Of a DNA stretch of 32,036 bases, positions 15,778 to 23,142 are shown one piece after another. The position numbers were made by a program, and so were the translations under genes. The DNA is taken from the NCBI GenBank assembly GCA_020441005.1, contig JAGRNA010000135.1:1-32036 (forward strand), given 5' to 3'. This stretch comes from Leptospiraceae bacterium. GTDB taxonomy: Bacteria > Spirochaetota > Leptospiria > Leptospirales > Leptonemataceae. Positions within the stretch are counted from its first letter, which is position 1. Every line of letters starts with the position of its first letter. Below the pieces are notes generated by a model. It was given only the letters and a program-made list of their open reading frames with translations, ran no database searches and had not been told where the DNA came from.

Positions 15778-16080
15778 TTATTTGCATTCGTAGCGGGTCA
15801 AGCCTTGTTGAAAATCGCCGCATTTGATCAGCCTCTCGACCGCTTCCCCTTTGCCGGGTGAAAGTGGGCCATGAAGCTTTTCGTAGTCGTCCAGGGCTGC
15901 GGTTTGAAACCCGGCCCAGTAGCGTTGCTTTTTTTCTGTTAACTGTTTTCCTACAAATGCGCTAGCATTTGGCCGAACCGGGTGAGTGCGCTGTAGTGCT
16001 AGCTGGACAACTGGATTGCCTTTTAAGCACAGCGTCAGCGAGTTGGGCCCGCAGCTCCTTTCACCCAAATGCGCCAGCAT
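15778..16080 (-). pseudogene. IS91-family transposase, N-terminal remnant
   Basis: The frame's second half reads YWAGFQTAALDDYEKLHGPL, then GKGEAVERLIKCGDFQQGLTRYECK and stop. This matches the N-terminal zinc-binding part of IS91-type transposases, which goes ..RYG.L.P...V...L.CG....G.AR..C..C; here the frame ends at the first cysteine of the second pair. The TAA at 15778 is supplied by the repeat, so the stop marks an insertion or deletion junction. The first 40 residues (MLAHLGERS...) are doubtful and overlap short direct repeats; the true start may be further in. Together with 15282-15572 it represents one gutted element. Confidence 0.65.
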
Positions 16081-16102
16081 TTGACCGCACTGGATGAGTT
16101 CG
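15954..16102. repeat. Imperfect direct repeat pair with palindromic cores
   Basis: Two 37-bp units, 15954-15990 and 16066-16102, both beginning CAAATGCGC(T/C)AGCATTTG and continuing (G/A)CCG(A/C)AC(C/T)GG(G/A)TGAGT. The core AAATGCGCTAGCATTT is nearly self-complementary. They lie 112 bp apart at the 5' end of the transposase remnant and may belong to the end of that element. Confidence 0.5.
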
Positions 16103-16143
16103 TTGGCCGAACTACAAGCGCCGTAGCCGAGTGCGCCTGCGCC

Positions 16144-16276
16144 AGCCCGTTAAACTTGTTTAAGGGCTGACCAGGTGCATTTCGGTGCGAAGCGCAGACT
16201 ATGGCCAGCGCTTCAGCCGGGCGGGTTTCTCCCGCCGGTGATATAGATGCGCGGCCGGCCTCAGGGCCGCTTTTTT
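16144..16276 (+). ncRNA. Four-hairpin structured segment ending in a terminator (candidate RNA or IS terminus)
   Basis: In a row: AGCCC-g-TTAAAC / GTTTAA-GGGCT (16144-16168, 11 bp with one bulge), GAAGCGC / GCGCTTC (16189-16214, 7 bp), GGCGGG / CCCGCC (16220-16236, 6 bp), and a terminator hairpin with six T. No reading frame is convincing. Such dense structure ended by a terminator fits a small RNA; the alternative is the terIS end of the IS91-like element, which would lie upstream of its transposase gene, as here. Confidence 0.35.
16251..16276 (+). terminator. Rho-independent terminator
   Basis: GCGGCC (16251-16256), an 8-nt loop and GGCCGC (16265-16270) are followed at once by TTTTTT. It isolates the higBA promoter at 16348 from upstream transcription. 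Confidence 0.75.
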
Positions 16277-16347
16277 AGCAGCCCTGTTATATAAAGGTCG
16301 CTGCAGTGCGATTTGTTGCGCGGTGACAGAATTTTCACAAAAAACAG

Positions 16348-16377
16348 TTGACTACTGTATCGAATAAACGATACACT
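16348..16377 (+). promoter_or_regulatory. higBA promoter with palindromic operator in the spacer
   Basis: TTGACT (16348-16353), 18 nt, TACACT (16372-16377). The palindrome GTATCG-AATAAA-CGATAC (16357-16374) fills the spacer and runs into the -10 hexamer. This is the expected place for autorepression by the XRE antitoxin HigA. The predicted transcription start is within a base or two of the toxin's GTG at 16385. Confidence 0.72.
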
Positions 16378-16384
16378 ATGGGTA

Positions 16385-16795
16385 GTGGAGTACGTCGCCC
16401 ATAGCGGTATTAAATTCCGGATTGAGTGGTATATTGACCCTGCCGGAGATATGCCGGCGTTGGCGTATTTTAACGATTTAAGCGAATCCGAACAAGTCAG
16501 CGTGCTTGTCTTGTTTGAACGCATAGGCATATTTGGCAGAATAACTGATAAAACCAAATTTAGAAAAGAACGTGATGAAATATGGGCGTTTAAACCGCAG
16601 CCGCATCGATTCCTGTGTTTTTTTGTGAAAGGCAAGCGGATTGTTGTAACAAATGCGTTTCACAAAAAGACGGACAAGCTGCCGGCTAAGGAGCTGCAGC
16701 TAGCCCTGCGGAGGAAAGCAGACTATGAAGAAAGGATCAAAAAAAAGGACTATTACCCGGCAGACGACCTATGGCCGCCTGATGAAATCCCCTGA
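16385..16795 (+). CDS. higB: RelE/HigB-type (Gp49-like) toxin
   Basis: A 136-residue basic protein of the phage-derived Gp49/HigB RelE-superfamily: FRIEWYIDPAGDMPALAYFNDLSE, then FERIGIFGRITDKTKFRKERDEIWAFKPQPHRFLCFF in the core (split here only for reading) and IVVTNAFHKKTDKLPAKELQLALRRK at the C-terminal helix. Members cleave mRNA on the ribosome. The DEIWAFKPQPHRFLCFF and FHKKTDKLPAKE signatures are strong. The start is a GTG that coincides with the predicted transcription start, with no SD site, so the message is probably leaderless. It overlaps the antitoxin gene by 71 bp. Toxin-before-antitoxin order is typical for higBA. An additional C-terminal tail (DYYPADDLWPPDEIP) is unusual. Confidence 0.8.
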   Translation: MEYVAHSGIKFRIEWYIDPAGDMPALAYFNDLSESEQVSVLVLFERIGIFGRITDKTKFRKERDEIWAFKPQPHRFLCFFVKGKRIVVTNAFHKKTDKLPAKELQLALRRKADYEERIKKKDYYPADDLWPPDEIP

Positions 16796-17042
16796 GTTTC
16801 GCAAGCAAATGGCAGAGGAGCGCCGGAAACTGGCCGTGTCTGAATTATTAGTGGAGTTGATGGCGGAACAGAACATATCCGTTCGCCAATTGGCCAATGA
16901 GGCCAGTGTTTCCACTTCGACTGTCCAAGGCATGCGCAGCGGTGATGAAATCAATCCCACACTGGATGTTTTTCTGCGAATACTGCATTCTGTAGGCGCT
17001 GAATTGGTCGTTAAAAGAGGCCATAAATTGGTCACTCTTTAA
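16725..17042 (+). CDS. higA: HigA-type XRE antitoxin
   Basis: A 105-residue DNA-binding antitoxin. After a basic N-terminus (MKKGSKKRTITRQTTYG), a segment KSPEFRKQMAEERRKLAVSE leads to the helix-turn-helix ELMAEQNISVRQLANEASVS followed by TSTVQGMRSGD and TLDVFLRILHSVGAELV, the standard HTH_3 layout. It overlaps the toxin gene by 71 bp; AGAAAGGATC-like purines around the start may help reinitiation, and a later start at MKSPEF (16782) is possible. It should bind and neutralise HigB and repress the promoter through the palindrome at 16357-16374. Confidence 0.8.
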   Translation: MKKGSKKRTITRQTTYGRLMKSPEFRKQMAEERRKLAVSELLVELMAEQNISVRQLANEASVSTSTVQGMRSGDEINPTLDVFLRILHSVGAELVVKRGHKLVTL

Positions 17043-17057
17043 TAATCCTTAAAGCTC

Positions 17058-18281
17058 ATGCAAACGATCGCCGCAGAACTCGAACAGTTGATGCTTGAAA
17101 TCGCCGCCGACAAAGAGGGCGCAGAGCTGGCGGATCAGCTATTGGAAACCGTCAATATGCTGCTCAAAACTGGCGGTTCGTTGCAAAGCGCTTTGGCGCA
17201 TGCCCGTCAGGCCTGGCAAATATTTGCAGACCCGGTCGATAAAGAGCGGGCTGTTCATTGCGGCCTGACTGTTTTGTACAAAGCCGGCAAGCTCGGGCGG
17301 ATCGTGCATTTTTACGGACGACTGGAGCTGGCGGATGCCGAAACGCAGTTGTGGCGCGATCTGGCGCTTTTTAAACTAAAAAAAGCCAACTTTCCGCGCC
17401 CCGCTTGCATTTATGACGCAGCATTGCTGCGCAAATTGGGCAATGCCGTCTTGCTTGAGTATGCCCGGCTAGCCTTTTCAGTCGGCCTGACGATCGAGGC
17501 CCGCATCGCTGCTAAAGCCAGCGTAGAATTTGCCTGGGATACGGAACAAAAGTGGATCATCGCCGAATCGTGGCTCAAGGACCTGGAATATGAACGGGCG
17601 GCGGCGCACTACTACTGGATGTACAAAGAGTCCGAGTACGACTCTGAACTCTACAAGAAAGTCATTGAGTGCCTGCTTTTAGCCGGCAAAATAAATTACG
17701 CCATTCAGGTGACGCACTTCGTGCCCAGGAAGCAAATCCTGCACTATCTGTATTTGTTCAATCTGGCGGTCATCATCGGCGACATTGACACACTGCGCGA
17801 TTGTCTGCGTAAAATCGGCTTTGTTCATAAAGAGCGCCGCTTGCTGTATTACACTCGACTGGCGATTTATCTGCATCTGCGTCAAAAAGACAAAGCGGCC
17901 CGCATGGCGGCCCAAAAGGCCCGGCGCTTTTTTGAGGCAAAGCTGCATCCGGCTGCCAAAGAGCTGATGCTGGAGATCATCTATGCCTTTGCCAAATGGC
18001 TGACAGTCTACGCTGGTAAGAGTGATTTTGCCTACGCCGGCCAGTTGGTCTACTTGCCGGTCGTCGAAGCCAGAATGATGCAAGCCGTGATGACGAGTCA
18101 CAGTAGGGCAGGCGCTAACCCGGCCGCCGGTTTGCCGGGCATTCAGAAAACAGCCAGCTGGTTTTCAAATCCGCTACATGCTAAACTGCGTCGCAAGATC
18201 AAGGCTGTGCTGATCTTTTTAAGCATTCTGGCCATCGGTTATCTGATCTATCTGGAATCATTAGAGTATCTGAATCGCTAA
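17058..18281 (+). CDS. TPR-like helical protein with C-terminal membrane anchor
   Basis: A 407-residue protein made almost wholly of helix pairs with the Ala/Leu/Tyr spacing of TPR or similar repeats (for example ALAHARQAWQIFADPVDKER, LEYARLAFSVGLTIEARIAA and KVIECLLLAGKINYAIQ). A single hydrophobic helix at about 384-400 near the end, after a basic KLRRKIK, would anchor it with the bulk in the cytoplasm. I do not recognise a specific family. It starts 15 bp after higA without an SD site and could be co-transcribed with it. The next genes in this direction, past repeat copy 3 and the DUF4160/2442 pair, are the vWA/HEAGH protein and the AAA+ ATPase, which have similar base composition. It may be a scaffold or anchor for them; this is inference from position only. 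Confidence 0.6.
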   Translation: MQTIAAELEQLMLEIAADKEGAELADQLLETVNMLLKTGGSLQSALAHARQAWQIFADPVDKERAVHCGLTVLYKAGKLGRIVHFYGRLELADAETQLWRDLALFKLKKANFPRPACIYDAALLRKLGNAVLLEYARLAFSVGLTIEARIAAKASVEFAWDTEQKWIIAESWLKDLEYERAAAHYYWMYKESEYDSELYKKVIECLLLAGKINYAIQVTHFVPRKQILHYLYLFNLAVIIGDIDTLRDCLRKIGFVHKERRLLYYTRLAIYLHLRQKDKAARMAAQKARRFFEAKLHPAAKELMLEIIYAFAKWLTVYAGKSDFAYAGQLVYLPVVEARMMQAVMTSHSRAGANPAAGLPGIQKTASWFSNPLHAKLRRKIKAVLIFLSILAIGYLIYLESLEYLNR

Positions 18282-18336
18282 AGATCTACAATTAACAATA
18301 ATATTCCAGGAGTTTTGTCTGCTAACATTTATACAA

Positions 18337-18525
18337 TCTCGCCCCGGACCCTCGTCAACAGCCAGTATGGAAATGCTCTGCGAGTGTTCACGCAGTGACG
18401 TATCGCGCAAAGCGCTACTCAACGAACAACCGCCAAGCGCTAAAACTCCGTGTCACCGTGTGCTCTAGTTGGCGCCAGCCAACGGGTGGTTTGGAATTGA
18501 ACCACGGGGGTCACTGAGAGTTGAA
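18337..18525. repeat. Dispersed structured repeat, copy 3
   Basis: Starts with TCTCGCCCCGGACCCTCGTC, then AACAGCCAGTATGGAAATGC as in copy 2, a TTCAC-GCA-GTGA hairpin before CGTATCG, GAACAACCGCCAAGCGCTAA as in copy 1, CTCCGTGTCACCGTGTGCTC, the GTTGGC-GCCA-GCCAAC hairpin and the GTGGTT...AACCAC hairpin. The final arm is decayed (GGGGGTCACTGAG). It separates the TPR-like gene from the second DUF4160 gene. Confidence 0.8.
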
Positions 18526-18536
18526 ACACAAATCGC

Positions 18537-18564
18537 TTGACATCCGGTCTGATAATTGTAATAT
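18537..18564 (+). promoter_or_regulatory. Promoter of the second DUF4160-DUF2442 pair
   Basis: TTGACA (18537-18542), 16 nt, TAATAT (18559-18564). The GTG proposed as the DUF4160 start is at 18570, six bases after the -10 hexamer, so the transcript would start on or next to the start codon. Confidence 0.6.
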
Positions 18565-18569
18565 TCAGA

Positions 18570-18837
18570 GTGCCCAGAATCTCTGAGTTTTATGGTTTGG
18601 TAATTTATATGTACTGGTTTGACACAGACCGCCATAAATTACCCCATTTTCATGTGCGTTATCAGGGTCAGGAATGGGTTTATGGTTTTGACGGTAATCT
18701 GCTTGGCGGACCAAAAAAATGTCCAGGTTCACAATCTGATCAAAGCATGGTGTAAAAAGAGCCGTGTAGATCTGGAAAAAGCCTGGCAAAGAGCTATGAA
18801 AGGAGAACCATTACCATGGATAGAACCGCTGAGTTAA
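18570..18837 (+). pseudogene. DUF4160 gene split by a +1 nt insertion in an A7 run
   Basis: From a GTG at 18570 the frame reads VPRISEFYGLVIYMYWFDTD, HKLPHFHVRYQGQEWVYGFD and GNLLGG, typical DUF4160. At the run of seven A (about 18713-18719) the match moves to the next frame: NVQVHNLIKAWCKKSRVDLE, KAWQRAMKGEPLPWIEPLS, stop at 18837. Removing one A (A7 to A6) restores one continuous protein of about 88 residues. The gene may be dead, phase-variable, rescued by RNA polymerase slippage on the A-run, or mis-sequenced. An in-frame ATG at 18537 exists but lies on the promoter's -35. It overlaps the DUF2442 gene by 22 bp. Confidence 0.75.
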
Positions 18838-19076
18838 TCGCTAAAGTCGAAGCCAATGAATACAATATTGTCAGAATCTCAACGAATGCCGGCAGAAGCT
18901 ATGAGGTGGATTTGTCCGGTTTTAAAAAAGTCTATTGTTACCCGACTAAAGATGAATGGTCCAGGGTTAGCATCGACAGCTATGGCCTGGATCTTGTTTG
19001 GCCCGGTCGCTTTGAAGTCCATGTAGATCAAATTCTGGCAGTGGCCCAGGAGTTATCGTCGGTTAAAGAAATCTAA
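18816..19076 (+). CDS. DUF2442 protein, partner of the second DUF4160
   Basis: An 86-residue protein: MDRTAELIAKVEANEYNIVR, then a DUF2442-like core with YEVDLSGFKKVYCYPTKDEW and DSYGLDLVWPGRFEVHVDQI. A good AAAGGAG sequence lies about 12 nt upstream of the ATG within the DUF4160 coding region. Overlap with the upstream gene (22 bp) repeats the design at 12580-12599, though the two DUF2442 proteins are dissimilar. Probably an antitoxin-like partner; the function is not proven. Confidence 0.72.
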   Translation: MDRTAELIAKVEANEYNIVRISTNAGRSYEVDLSGFKKVYCYPTKDEWSRVSIDSYGLDLVWPGRFEVHVDQILAVAQELSSVKEI

Positions 19077-19151
19077 GTTTCCAGAAGAATAGTAGTCATT
19101 GATTACACGACCCGTCGAAGTATGCCGAGTAGAGCCGTGGCAGGATTGGCA

Positions 19152-19180
19152 TTGACAAATTCCGGCCTATAGTCTAGCAT
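19152..19180 (+). promoter_or_regulatory. Putative promoter of the vWA/HEAGH gene
   Basis: TTGACA (19152-19157) with TAGCAT (19175-19180) 17 nt further on. The ATG at 19198 is 17 nt after the -10, which leaves a leader of about 10 nt without an SD site. The -10 is weak (4 of 6). Confidence 0.4.
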
Positions 19181-19197
19181 CAGGCTGATGCCGCATT

Positions 19198-22100
19198 ATG
19201 CCTACTTTTAGCAAAGAACTGCTGCCGGAGCTGTACCGCCATCATCTGGCGACGATTTTTGGCGCCAATAAAGAGCTATTGCAAACCTTTTACGCCGTCG
19301 CGCGTGATGAGCTGCTGGACTCGCAGCGCGAACTGCTGGTGGCTCTGCTGGATCAAGGCGATTTTCAGCAGTATCTGCAGGCTAAGGCAAACAGCACCCC
19401 CGGTCGTTTCGCCCAGTCCCTGCGCGCCTTTTTGCGCCGGCTTTCGATCGAGATTCATCCGGCAGTAGTCGCGGCGACTGCTCTGGCGACCACCACTGCT
19501 GAATTTCGCCGGATCGAGAATTCTTTTTTCAAAGCCCCGCTCAATTTGTACGGCTATCATTTATTTGAGCGCCAGTTCATCAAGGTCGGCGAGTTTGATC
19601 CCGAGTTACTGGGCCCTTTTCTCGAATTTTGCAGTCTGGAATCTTTCGAGTGGCTAGCCCGCCGCTATTTTAACAAGCCGAATCATGACAACTGGGATCA
19701 GGCAGACGACGAGAACCAGTTGTATCGCGAGGTGCTGTCGCTGTGCGTCAATACATTGCTGTCCGAGGGCAGCGCCCAAAGCGCGCATCGGGTTGCCGAA
19801 CAAATGGCCCGTCCCGCAACGACTCGCTTCCTGAAACTGGCCGAAAGGCTCAAGACCGCGCGTCTTTTTTTAGTCGTTTTATCGGAAATCCTGCACCAAA
19901 CCAGCGATCCGGCGCAGTGCTTCGACTATCTGGATATCCTGCATAATCATTATCCCGAGCATCTGATTCAAAAAACCAGGGTTGATTTTTCCGCTGTATT
20001 ATTGGAGCGGATCAACAAGAGCATTGCCTGGTTTCGGATTGCCGGTCCAGGCAACCAAAAAAACTATAAGAGTTTTTTGAAAAGCTACGGCCGGCTGTCC
20101 GACGATTTTCAGCGCTTCATCTACGACGCCGTTTTTGATCTGGAGATTGCCAAAATGGAAAGGGCCCTGGAACTTTTTTCTTCGGCTACTTTTTACAGCA
20201 TCCAGCAATTTTATAGCAGCAGTCAGGATATCATCAAAATGCTGATCAAGAATATTATCACCGCGATCAGTGAGGCCGAGCTGCGCCAGTTTCACAAGTC
20301 TCTGTATCCGATCGTGTTGAAGCTTTTTTTGCAACAAAAGGCCGATAAGCGCTTTTTGAAGCGCCGCTCGGAATTCATACAATGGCTGCTTAAAAACAGC
20401 TCCTCGCACATCATCGAGCTAGAGGTCATCCGATTATTGATCTTTGAATATATTTATATGGCGCTGGGCAAGATCAAAAATGCGCATCCGGTGACGGTCA
20501 CGATGCATTGCGACGAATTTCACCGCTATTTCTGCAAACAAATGGACGTGGTTTATGCGGATTACTTCCAGATGCGCAACACCGATCCCGGCGACGTATT
20601 TCGGCCGGTTTTGGACCGGATCCGCGATACGCTCTGGCAGCCGATCAGCCTAAATTTCGGCGCTGAAGATCAAAGCAATAGTCCGGAGAAGCGGGATACG
20701 ATCCGGCGCACCCTGGACGAGTTAAGAAGCATGGTCGAAAGCACCGATCTGGAGGATCTCTTTTTTGCCAGCATCGAGCAGGTCGCATGCAACGAGCTGG
20801 CGCCATATTTTAATGCAGTTTATGATCGATTTAGAAACGATCCGACTAATTTGGCCGAGGCTCTGGCGCCTGATTTTTGGTACCGGGTCAGCTTTCAACA
20901 ATCGCTGGAATATACCAGCGGGCTTTTGTTGCCGATTTTGGGCAGCATCGATTTGCATCCGGGCGAGTGCGGGGCCTATACCGACGGGCACACTATATTT
21001 TTGCCGGCATGGATCAATGATTTCAAGGACCCGCTGGATCCGCTGATCCAGAACCGCAATCTGGCGCAGTACGCAGCCCTGGCGTTGCATGAAGCCGGCC
21101 ATATCCTGGCCGGCAGCTTCCGCTTCGATCTGATGTATTACCTGATGCGGCTGGAAAGACCGGAAATATTCAAGGTAATATATAATATATTTGAAGACTA
21201 TCGTATCGAGCAGTTCATGATCCGCATCCGGCTGCATCATCAGATTAGCGATTTGCTGGATGCGAGCAACGATTATTATTCGATCAAGAACCTGTCTTAT
21301 ATCCACGGCCTGGGTCGCTTTTTGCTGGACGAAATCTTTAACGCGGCATCCGGTTTCGATCGCCATGACATAGAGCTTGATTCGTATACAGAGAAGATGG
21401 AGCGTCTGCTGAACAGCGCACTGCCTATCGGTCGTTTTCGTAGCATGAAGGAATTGCTGGCATACGGCGTGGAGCGCCTGCAAGGCCTCGAGCTGGCCAA
21501 TCCGCTGGCGGCTTATCCCTTAGCGCGGGAATTTTACGAGATCATGAAGACCTGGCCCGACGAAGAGCTCTACGAGATGCTGCATTACGAATTTTTACCG
21601 AAAGGCCTGCATCAGTTTGGGCCAACCGGTGACGCCTCCGAAGGCGATCAAACCAGGCGACAAATGCCCTTAAATCAAAACGAGCTGGACCAACTCTATC
21701 GCGATTACAACGACAACCCGCGCAAATTCCTGGAACGATATGAACTGCCGGTATTCGATGAATTGCTGCCGGAACAGGAATCGCCGCCGGGCGCTAAAAC
21801 GCAAAACGGAGCGGTGACAACGGCAGGGCCGGGAACTGCAATCCAGGCCAACAGCGATCAAATCCTGGCCAGCCTGATCGATGTCGAAAAGCGGATCGAA
21901 AATCGTTTTCAGGAATACGGTTACAACGAAGCCGGCACGATCGATTTTTCAACCCGCACCAGGGCCGACGATCTGGCGGCCGAAATGCAGCAGGATCGTT
22001 CCGCCGATAAAAAGGCAAAAGATCAATCGGGCAAATCAAAAAAGCGTAAACCAAAAAAAGATAATAATAAAAAGAAAAAACGCTCTACCAAAAAAGCCAA

Positions 22101-23049
22101 GAAGAAAAGCAACTTTGTCTACACCCTTTCGCCGGCTACCGGATCGCGCACCCGCATATCGGAAATCAGAGAATACCCGATAAAAGACACCAATGCGCTG
22201 TTTATGCAAAAGCTGGGCCGTTGGGAGGGGCTGTCGCGCCAGGTACTCCTGCATCTGGCGCGCATGATCCCGGATCTGGACGAGCGTCAGGAAGTCAGCT
22301 CCTTTGAAGGCGATATTGATATCGAAAGACTGCTCGAGGTGCTAAGCGATAAAAACAATCAATATGATGCCCGTTTTCTGGAATTCTTTGAGGAGCAAAG
22401 CAGCACGCTGGAAGTCGTGATCGGACTGGATGCCAGCGGCTCGACCGATTTGGTGATCAGAATGCCGGAGGGCGCCGTCCGGGGCAATGCGGTTCGAACG
22501 CCGGACGGATTCAGCGGCCAGGAGCTTTTATTGTCCGATAGCCAGGAAATACAAACACTAACGGTATTGGATATTGAAAAGGCCTTTGCATTGATCCTGG
22601 GTCGCGCCATGGAGGCTCTGACCCCGAGCATCCATTATCTGGCCTTTGATTCGCTGACCTCGACCAATATCTACCGGGCGACGAGCCTGGAAGCCGTTTC
22701 GTCGTTTACATCTGGCCTGGGCAACCGGGACGGCGACTTTATCCGCTACGTGCATAATATTTTGGCCAAGAGTCCGGCCGATGTGAAGTATTTTTTTATG
22801 CTGAGCGACGGCAGCCCAAATTCGGATAATTATAGCGGCAAAAACGCGCTGGATGATACCTTGATCGCCATGCGCGAGGTCGTGCAATCCGGAATCCAAT
22901 TGATCTATTTCAATATTGACGCGACCCGTCAGGAATATTTCGAGCTATTCAAGCGTGAAGCCAGCTATGCCGAGCATTTTAGCGATCCAGAGGATCTGCT
23001 GCCGGTCATCCCGGAAATGGTGCGCAGCGTCGTAAAATCGATCCGTTAA
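19198..23049 (+). CDS. Giant protein with HEAGH metal motif and C-terminal vWA/MIDAS domain
   Basis: A 1283-residue cytoplasmic protein without a signal peptide. Residues 1-560 are helical and unrecognised. A zinc-metallopeptidase-like core follows: ALHEAGHILAG (H631, E632, H635) and FEDYRIEQF (E666-E671), the pairing found in CobT/NorD-type proteins. A region of Lys-rich low complexity (about 937-975) leads to a vWA domain with the MIDAS motif GLDASGSTD (D1078, S1080, S1082) and FFMLSDGSPN (D1204). Between the MIDAS motif and the next helix is an unusual insertion of about 35 residues (1085-1120). The AAA+ partner follows after 93 bp. Such pairs normally act as ATP-driven remodelling or metal-insertion chaperones (CobST, NorQD). 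No cob, chlorophyll or Rubisco gene is nearby, so the client is unknown. A cobaltochelatase subunit is unlikely because CobT is about half this size. Confidence 0.75.
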   Translation: MPTFSKELLPELYRHHLATIFGANKELLQTFYAVARDELLDSQRELLVALLDQGDFQQYLQAKANSTPGRFAQSLRAFLRRLSIEIHPAVVAATALATTTAEFRRIENSFFKAPLNLYGYHLFERQFIKVGEFDPELLGPFLEFCSLESFEWLARRYFNKPNHDNWDQADDENQLYREVLSLCVNTLLSEGSAQSAHRVAEQMARPATTRFLKLAERLKTARLFLVVLSEILHQTSDPAQCFDYLDILHNHYPEHLIQKTRVDFSAVLLERINKSIAWFRIAGPGNQKNYKSFLKSYGRLSDDFQRFIYDAVFDLEIAKMERALELFSSATFYSIQQFYSSSQDIIKMLIKNIITAISEAELRQFHKSLYPIVLKLFLQQKADKRFLKRRSEFIQWLLKNSSSHIIELEVIRLLIFEYIYMALGKIKNAHPVTVTMHCDEFHRYFCKQMDVVYADYFQMRNTDPGDVFRPVLDRIRDTLWQPISLNFGAEDQSNSPEKRDTIRRTLDELRSMVESTDLEDLFFASIEQVACNELAPYFNAVYDRFRNDPTNLAEALAPDFWYRVSFQQSLEYTSGLLLPILGSIDLHPGECGAYTDGHTIFLPAWINDFKDPLDPLIQNRNLAQYAALALHEAGHILAGSFRFDLMYYLMRLERPEIFKVIYNIFEDYRIEQFMIRIRLHHQISDLLDASNDYYSIKNLSYIHGLGRFLLDEIFNAASGFDRHDIELDSYTEKMERLLNSALPIGRFRSMKELLAYGVERLQGLELANPLAAYPLAREFYEIMKTWPDEELYEMLHYEFLPKGLHQFGPTGDASEGDQTRRQMPLNQNELDQLYRDYNDNPRKFLERYELPVFDELLPEQESPPGAKTQNGAVTTAGPGTAIQANSDQILASLIDVEKRIENRFQEYGYNEAGTIDFSTRTRADDLAAEMQQDRSADKKAKDQSGKSKKRKPKKDNNKKKKRSTKKAKKKSNFVYTLSPATGSRTRISEIREYPIKDTNALFMQKLGRWEGLSRQVLLHLARMIPDLDERQEVSSFEGDIDIERLLEVLSDKNNQYDARFLEFFEEQSSTLEVVIGLDASGSTDLVIRMPEGAVRGNAVRTPDGFSGQELLLSDSQEIQTLTVLDIEKAFALILGRAMEALTPSIHYLAFDSLTSTNIYRATSLEAVSSFTSGLGNRDGDFIRYVHNILAKSPADVKYFFMLSDGSPNSDNYSGKNALDDTLIAMREVVQSGIQLIYFNIDATRQEYFELFKREASYAEHFSDPEDLLPVIPEMVRSVVKSIR

Positions 23050-23102
23050 AAAGGCAGCAAGTATGCTCTTAATGGATTTGGGGAAAAGCAATCAGTAACG
23101 AT

Positions 23103-23132
23103 TTGACAAATCTATTGCATATTAAATACTCA
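23103..23132 (+). promoter_or_regulatory. Putative promoter of the AAA+ ATPase gene
   Basis: TTGACA (23103-23108) and TACTCA (23127-23132) 18 nt apart, 10 nt before the ATG at 23143. No SD site precedes the ATG. TTGACAAAT is shared with the promoter at 19152. It suggests that the ATPase can be transcribed independently of the vWA gene. Confidence 0.35.
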
Positions 23133-23142
23133 ATAACACACA

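Noticed and set aside
16149-16163. GTTAAAC-TT-GTTTAAG as an integron attC core beside the toxin-antitoxin genes
   Set aside because: The other expected core sites and the 60-100 bp imperfect stem of attC are not present, no integrase is in view, and the neighbouring genes are not in cassette order.
19198-23049. Calling the giant vWA protein cobaltochelatase subunit CobT
   Set aside because: Only the HExxH, EDxRIE and MIDAS motifs are shared; it is about twice as long and no cobalamin gene lies nearby.
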